From: Toxotes chatareus
Lineage: Eukaryota; Chordata; Actinopteri; Toxotidae
Direction: 5' to 3'
Length of the DNA stretch: 64,000 nucleotides
Assembly (NCBI GenBank): GCA_016801885.1
Contig: JAFBJY010001325.1
Span: 1 to 64,000 of the forward strand
Within the stretch, counting starts at the first letter, position 1. Each line of letters opens with the position of its first letter. Of the stretch, positions 58,108 to 64,000 are shown one piece after another. A model generated the notes under the pieces. The model had not been told where the DNA came from. It ran no database searches and saw only the letters and a list, made by a program, of their open reading frames with translations. Position numbers and translations under genes: made by a program.

Positions 58108-59732
58108 TCACTTCACTCCATGTGACAAATCATGGTTGTGGTGCTGAATGAAATGAGTTGGACTCGTCCACATTAGTCCTGCTGTCAGTCCTGAACCATG
58201 AAACGCTGCTTTAGTAGCAACATACTGAGCGCGCACACACAGACAGAGACAGAGGACTGACACACAGACACAGTCTCTTCCTCTGTGGATAACAGTTCCG
58301 GTAGGGGTCGCTAATGTCCGTGTGAAAGCAGCAGAAGAAGCAGAGACAGAGTCTCCAGCTCTTGTGTTCATCAGCAGCGTTCACACTGGGATTTCTTCCT
58401 CCGCTCGGCTTCATCTGCAGCGCTTTCTCTTCTGGAAATGAACCGCTGGACACGGAGCTTCGTCGGGAAGAGCGCGGAGCTTTTGCAGCTGATTAAAGGA
58501 CACCATGCTTTACTTCTGGATACACACCGTGTGGATCCCCGCCGTCGCTTTCCTCTTTGGATTTCAAGGCAAAGGATCGTTTCACTCTTTTCATTTCATG
58601 TCCTGGCGTTTTCCACTAGGAAACACCGGAGCTGAGAGGGAAATTCCAGCTACCGTGGATGTTTATTGTGCGTGTGTCCGTCTGATGCTGACTCGAGTTG
58701 TGAAGGTCTGTGAAGTGACGTCCCTTCCTGAAAACAGCTGACATGACAGAGAGGTCTGCGCTCCTCACGGCGAAGCCTCTGACTTTCTGCTGCTTCCTGT
58801 TACAGCAGAGCTCTGTTTGCTCTAAATGAAGTTAGTGATGAGTGGAGCTGAGCCGAGCTGACAGCAGTCTTCATGTACAGTAGCAGTGTGTGACACAGAG
58901 AGCAGAGCAGCCTCAGAGGCTGATGGTACAGCTGACAGATGGATCAACACGGTGAACAAAACATACAGGTGTACAATGACAGTGTTGTGGTAAAGCTGAG
59001 TTACAATCCAATATCATAATACAGAGAGGGAATATATACTTCATTAAAATGAGCAGTGAAAGAGCACAGACGAGTCACATCAATTCACTGAACTCCTCCT
59101 GTCACAGTCACAGAATAATGATCACATTACTATAGAAACTTCTGGATAAATGATGGAACAGTTCGTCATTTTCTCCGACCAAAAAAAAAAATGTTTTTCT
59201 TCGAATCATGAAAATCTTTAAAACAAGTTTTGTGAGAAAAAAAGGCAAAAATGACAGAAGAAATTTTCTCCTCTCTCTTCAAAAACTTTCAAGAGTCATC
59301 ATGAAGAAATAAAGTACATCATTGTGTGGTGAATGGTGAACTGGAAACACAGAGCCTGGAAATGACAGAGTCAAACTGGCTCTTGTGGTGTAATTGTGGT
59401 CTTAATAATAAAATTCTACAGCTGCTGCAGTGAGAACTTTTCCTTCAACCTTCTTTTCCCATCACACACACACACACACACCATCATGGAAAATATAGGG
59501 GACTGAATTTTGAACAGCTACAAGATTTGGAGCTTAGTGACCATCATCAAAAGACAAGGAAACAGAAGAAAGGAAACATTTCAAAAAATGAATGCACCAT
59601 TTCCTCATATGAAATAGTTTCACTGCTTAATAATATGGATCCTTCAACAACTAGGACTTAATACAGTCCTGTAGATGAGCTGCATGGAGCAGAAAACAAG
59701 AATCAGAGCTGAGAGTCTAAAGTGGCAGAGTT
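58108..59732 (+). repeat. Duplicated block, copy 2 (matches 10155-12816)
   Basis: Same order as copy 1 but without the hAT element: CTGAGTTACAATCCAATATC is unbroken near 58996-59015. It holds the second version of the MNRWTRSFVGKSAELLQ frame (58438-58635). An alternative frame from 58505 opens MLYFWIHTVWIPAVAFLFGF, a signal-peptide-like hydrophobic start, but the corresponding ATG is ACG in copy 1. No family recognised. Confidence 0.8.
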
Positions 59733-60887
59733 AAACTTCCAAACTTATTCTGTCCTCACAGTCATCAACAGTTTTCCTCCTACACTCAAAACACTGCAAA
59801 TGAACACTCATCCAAATGCATCACATGCCACCTCAAACACATCAACATATTTTAGATTCCAGTTTCAGGACTAAGGTTTTCAAGGCAGGAAGAATTCTCA
59901 GCAGCCTAAATTTCCTCCGCAGGGAGGAAATCACTGATTGTTTTACTGTCCCTTAACCAAAGAGGGTAAACATGAACACAGCCTGAAACGCTTCATGCAA
60001 CAGCTGATCCAGCTTTAAGTCCTACGACTCATTCTGCAGATTTACTACAGGACAGAATTGTATTGAACTGGAAATGAACTAAAAATCAAGGCTCAAAGCC
60101 AAAAGGAGATTTGAACCTAGTGTTCAGTATAAGACACAAGTGGACTCAGTGATAGGTAAATGTAAAAGCTCAATAATAAGTAGATGATTGTAGAAGTGTA
60201 AACAGTGTGTGCTGGTTAGTTTGCATTGGACTGGGAGATTATTTCTCCTGAGTCTTAAACTCTGCTTCTTTGTTTTTGGGCCAAATCTTGAGAGATGATG
60301 AAAGTGATTCACACATTGGAAATAAGAAGATTTTACCAACACATCAAACTGTTTCCTGTTCACAGCATTTAAAACACTTTGTCTGTGAGAAGCAATGAAT
60401 ATTGTGTTTTCTATATGGAGCTAAATGTATAAACATGTCACCCACTGCTGATTGTCTATGGAAATGAAGTGAGATGTGTTTGTGCTGTGTATAAATTTCA
60501 CACCCTGGTGAAGCTGGTGGAGAAGAGCTTCATCTCTCTGTGTCTTATCTGGATTCTACTCTTGACTTTTTCACTGAGGTGATGCTTCTCCTCTCTCCAT
60601 CTTTAATTCAAACTCAGGTAATGAGCTCACAGTCTCACCTTCACATGGACAAAAGTTTGTCTTTAGGTTATTGTTTAATGATGCAGTGAGGTTTGGACTC
60701 TGTATTTAATATGGATTATATGTGACTTATTATGAAAACCAAACTGTTCCCAAGATCAGTGTCTTCTTAACAGGCCTGAGTCTGACAGCTGAACAATGAG
60801 GCTGAAATCCAAACAGCTGCTTTGAAGTCCTCCATCAAGTATCATCATACATCACAGACCTGAGCTACAGTACATTGATGGAACTTC
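59733..60887. other. Gene-free stretch with a weak promoter-like site
   Basis: TATAAAT at about 60491, with ATG and a short frame ending at a possible donor (ACTCAG then GTAATGAG, about 60617) 120 bp later, could be a small first exon, but nothing downstream supports a gene. Confidence 0.25.
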
Positions 60888-61070
60888 CTAAAATAACACA
60901 CAGCTCTCTCCACTTTGTGCTGTGACGTCCAGAACTGGAATATTTACAGTAAAGTCACAGATACTATTACACTCTAATCTTAATGACTCCTGGAGCTCCA
61001 GGTTCTCCTGTTGTTGGTCTGTGTCTGTGACTCCACCAACAGTGGACTGACACTGGACCTCTAGCTGATT
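60888..61070 (-). pseudogene. Possible relic of an Ig V-type exon (inverted partner of 8330-8424)
   Basis: The minus-strand frame reads ICDFTVNIPVLDVTAQSGES and then CVLF, similar to the other relic and to the first beta strand of fish B7/butyrophilin-type V domains. No complete domain, splice pair or signal peptide is visible. Confidence 0.22.
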
Positions 61071-61429
61071 GTGTGAAACCTTATGGGAGAAATCCCACAA
61101 AAAAAGAAAAGAAAAAGGAGAAAATGAAAACTCCACAAAGCAAGGACCAAATCTCAATCCTCTAACCTTACTCCTGTGAGAAATAATGCTCCATCTTTAA
61201 GGAATTGGAGCCCTGCCTCAATGCCAAAGTTGGCACACACAACTGGCCTAAGTGTAAGGCTCCTTGAGTGATTCGATCATTTTGTGTAAATAGACTGAAA
61301 AGAAATGAAATAAATATTAATGGTGTAAAGTGACAAATACCAAAACTTCATCTATTCTGTGGACTTAGAGGAGAATGCTGCAGCAGTTACTGGTTACATC
61401 AGCACATGCACGGACAATATTGATGTGGA

Positions 61430-62050
61430 TTTTTCAGGCTAGGCGATAGACCCAGTCAAGGGCCAGTTGAAGCTGGGTCCAGGTCCGCTGAGTCCCCACA
61501 CCTTAATCTTATCTCTCTTAAGTTTTGTCTTCTCGGAAAATTCTAAGTGTTCAAATCTTCTTCAGAGAAAAATGCACAGAGTCAATCAGGTGCTGGATAT
61601 CAGAGAGGTTGAGTCCAGAAAGCTTTATTCTACAAACACATAGTCTACAAGCATGAGAAGTCCTGCAGGAGCATCTGAATTTCACCAAGTGTACATCAGC
61701 TTTTATACGGCGGGCTGCACCTGTTTTGAAGGACATAGCTGGGCGTATTTTTACGTTTGGGCATGTCCAATTCCATTTTCATTGATCAAGGTCAGCCAGT
61801 TTTTTTTTGGAGTCAGGAGTTATCACATCTACTTTTGCCTCTTCAAATACACTCCAGGGCAGATTTTTACAGGTGTCCTTTCTACCCCGCACAGATGCCA
61901 CCTGTTAACCCGGCCTTGACCCTAAGTCGTTATCTAATGGTGTCAGGGAGTTTCCTTGTTCATTTTTAAAAAATTGTCCAAGCCAATCTCATCTCAGTTT
62001 TACTCCTGCAACTTTTAATAATAGTTCCTTCAAGGTTCAGTAGTGCTAGA
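61430..62050 (-). mobile_element. Solo LTR (copy 2)
   Basis: Same family and orientation as 48035-48655, with TATAAAAG at about 61702 and AATAAA at about 61627 on the minus strand. About 15-20% of positions differ from copy 1 by eye, so the two insertions are of different age or subfamily. It lies in the stretch that separates the two parts of the second block copy. Confidence 0.55.
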
Positions 62051-62257
62051 CAAAGAGTGATACACGAACAGCAGGTGTCTGACCTGGCAAGGAGTGATAC
62101 ACAGACAGCTGGTGTCTGACCTGGTAAACCCTGCGGAAATCCCTGTAAATCCCCATATTTCAGTACACACAGTGAAACAAAGTATAGATAGGTAAAGCAT
62201 AGACAAGTTTGCAACAAACAACTCAAGACCCTGTCACCACAATATCATTCCCACAAA

Positions 62258-62416
62258 ACGGATTAAAACCTACCCCAATAACAAACAATGGATAAACTGT
62301 GAAGTGTGGTCCATGCTACGTGCTCACTCTGCTGCTTATGTCTCAGGCACTGCTGAGGGATACAAAAAGACAGGCCAAAAGACAGTACAGACTGAAGCTG
62401 GAGGATTACTACAACA
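62258..62416 (+). mobile_element. L2-type LINE scrap (linker region)
   Basis: The frame NKQWINCEVWSMLRAHSAAY then VSGTAEGYKK corresponds to the post-endonuclease linker of L2-type ORF2 (compare NQKPWINSQVRHMLRARSTA in the LINE at 48795-52030). About 160 bp survive. Confidence 0.65.
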
Positions 62417-63372
62417 CCACTGGTGTTTGATCTAATTCTTCCTGCTGTCCATACTGGCTGCCAGGAGATTCCTTCTTTAAACAATTTCTGTGGAAATGAT
62501 AGGCCACAAAATCCACAGTCCTATTTCTGTGCAAACAGTAATTCCAAAATTCACCACCAAGAAAATCAAGTGGGAATCTTCAAATGTTTGTCTTTTAGTG
62601 CAGAATTTCCTCTGTGTTGCCATCTCTCCACCACAGCTTTGCAAGGAAACATTAGGTGTAAAAACATAAAGAGGGGAATTTTGGACTAAAAATACCTGGA
62701 AGATAGAAACTTGATCTACTCAGACTGTTGAAGCCTCATGTTTGCTTCTTTTCAACTCTGGAAGTCAACTTTTCCACAGGACAGGGACTGTGGATTTTAT
62801 GCTCCATCATTTCCATTAGAATTTCTTTAGAAAGGATCTTGTTGCAGACAGTACAGACTTCCCGAGAAATCCTTTCCTTTAACACAAACTACAGTGCATC
62901 ACACCAAAACAAAGTTAAGAAGTTGAGCAGCTATGAGAATATCTCACAATCATGATCAGCATTAAAAAACATTCAATATTGACCCATATTGGCTTATGGG
63001 TATGATTACCTGTTGTCCCAGTTTCACAAACATATCATTTGGACAAAACATTTCAAAACATTAACTTCTAAACTAGACACTGACATGAACTACTAACATG
63101 TACTGACTTACTGAAAACCTTGGAGGTGATCTGGACTTTCCTGTAGTTTCCTCTTGTCCTTGTAACAGCAGTAGCTCCTCCCTTCCTTGTCAATAATTGT
63201 GCAGAAATATCTGAGTGCTTCTTTCTTCCTAAATCATGAGCAAGTCCTGTCCTGTCCAGTCCAACTGTTTCTGCTCCTGTTTGACTTCTGAACTTGTCTC
63301 TGGCTGTGTGTCCACTTACTGCAGCCTGTGACATCAGGCTGTAGAATGTTGATACATCAAAGGCATCAAAGG
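62417..63372 (+). repeat. Three-copy module, copy C
   Basis: Full-length partner of inverted copy B (15489-16480). The minus-strand frame corresponding to MDTQPETSSEVKQEQ is shifted here by a 5-base duplication (CCTGTCCTGTCC near 63247), which argues against a maintained protein in this frame. The GTAAGTCAGT donor is kept (near 63108). Confidence 0.8.
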
Positions 63373-63374
63373 AG

Positions 63375-63540
63375 GACACACACACACACACACACTTGTC
63401 TTACTATAGTTGTGAGGACACACGTTGCCATAATGCATTCCCTTGCCCCTTAACCTAACCTAACCTTAACCATCATAACTGAAAGCCTAACATTAACCAA
63501 AACATAACCCATACTAATGATATTCAATCTTCTCCAAAAT
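63375..63540. repeat. (CA)n plus common fish repeat with CCTAACC units
   Basis: CA run at 63375-63395 followed by CTTACTATAGTTGTGAGGAC and a stretch with CCTAACCTAACC (about 63453-63470). This composition is familiar from an interspersed repeat of fish and is not a telomere. Confidence 0.6.
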
Positions 63541-63852
63541 ACCAAATGAATTACAACAATAATCACTCAGGACCATTCAGCTGGGTTGGTGAATTCAGCA
63601 CCAAGGACAGCAGCAGCTGAACTGTACACAACTACATGTACTAACACACAGCAAATTCACAAAGTACCAAAATCTGGAGTCAGGCAAAAAAAGTGTGAAA
63701 GAGTTACATTTCTGGAGTTTATTTTATAACTCTGACTACAGTTTGTGTTAAGGTGTACACCCAGGCCGAGTTGAATTTTGGAGTTTATTCCCTGGTGTTC
63801 AGGATCTGGTTTTAACTCTGTCCCTGGAGTTCACGACGCATTTTATCGCGGC

Positions 63853-63885
63853 ATGAGCAGCACAAGGAACGTCGTCACAAGGCTG
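63853..63885 (+). other. Candidate first coding exon of a gene continuing past the window
   Basis: ATG in a locally CpG-rich context opens MSSTRNVVTRL and meets a GTAAGAG donor after exactly 11 codons. No partner exon is inside the window, so this is weak. Confidence 0.22.
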
Positions 63886-64000
63886 GTAAGAGCATGATTT
63901 TTATCAAAAAGTACTTTAAATGCGTGATATTTTGTCATTGTTCTCACTTTATCTACTTACATTGTACCGCTAATGACTGCGAACTTGAACTTGATGTTCG

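Noticed and set aside
63445..63480. CCTAACC repeats as an interstitial telomere
   Set aside because: Only a few imperfect CCTAACCT units (vertebrate telomere is CCCTAA) within a familiar interspersed fish repeat.
1..64000. CRISPR arrays, operons or other prokaryote-type systems
   Set aside because: The repeats present are microsatellites, transposons and segmental duplications. There are no regularly spaced direct repeats with unique spacers, and coding is spliced and eukaryotic.

Overview
This window is nuclear DNA of a ray-finned fish, probably a teleost. The evidence is spliced vertebrate genes with GT-AG introns, a FISNA-NACHT-LRR-B30.2 immune receptor of the fish-expanded NLR-C (NLRC3-like) type, vertebrate U2 and U5 snRNA genes, and a dense load of fish-type L2/CR1-group and Tx1-group LINEs, hAT and Tc1 DNA elements, a tRNA-derived SINE and solo LTRs. 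I cannot name the species.

Layout. 1-5.6 kb is the 3' end of a decayed NLR gene on the plus strand: three LRR exons (one cut by the window edge, two frameshifted) and a worn B30.2 exon, with an L2-type LINE inserted at 429-2842. 5.6-20 kb is mostly gene-free, with a decayed LINE (6.6-7.6 kb), a duplicated block (10.15-13.56 kb) holding a complete 853-bp hAT element, a Tc1 MITE, and an inverted copy of part of that block (15.5-16.5 kb). 20.1-28.4 kb holds two minus-strand LINEs (L2, then Tx1). 28.4-31.2 kb holds a 110-bp tandem repeat, an unrecognised GC-rich stretch and a TTCTAGAA-rich minisatellite.

31.3-45.7 kb is the main gene, an NLR receptor that appears intact. Joining one 5' exon (31619), a second short exon, the FISNA-NACHT exon, four 174-nt LRR exons, a 47-nt linker exon and a B30.2 exon gives one uninterrupted frame of 1,138 codons plus stop, every junction being GT-AG and phase-consistent. 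An exact GAAANNGAAA interferon-response motif lies just 5' of the presumed non-coding first exon. Its introns contain LINE, SINE and Tc1 insertions.

46-56.4 kb is again transposon territory: a Tc1 transposase fragment, a solo LTR, two more L2-type LINEs on the minus strand, and a decayed hAT transposase gene that still shows two introns. 56.9-57.9 kb is a small minus-strand snRNA locus with U5 (56970-57086), U2 (57449-57634) and a partial second U5. 58.1-63.4 kb carries the second copy of the 10-13.6 kb block, interrupted by about 2.7 kb that includes another solo LTR and a LINE scrap. The last 600 bases hold a common fish repeat and possibly a first exon of a downstream gene.

Functionally, the window is one innate-immune receptor gene, a dead relative of it, and a spliceosomal RNA locus. 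The other reading frames belong to mobile elements or are not recognised. I found no CRISPR array, operon or other prokaryote-type system.
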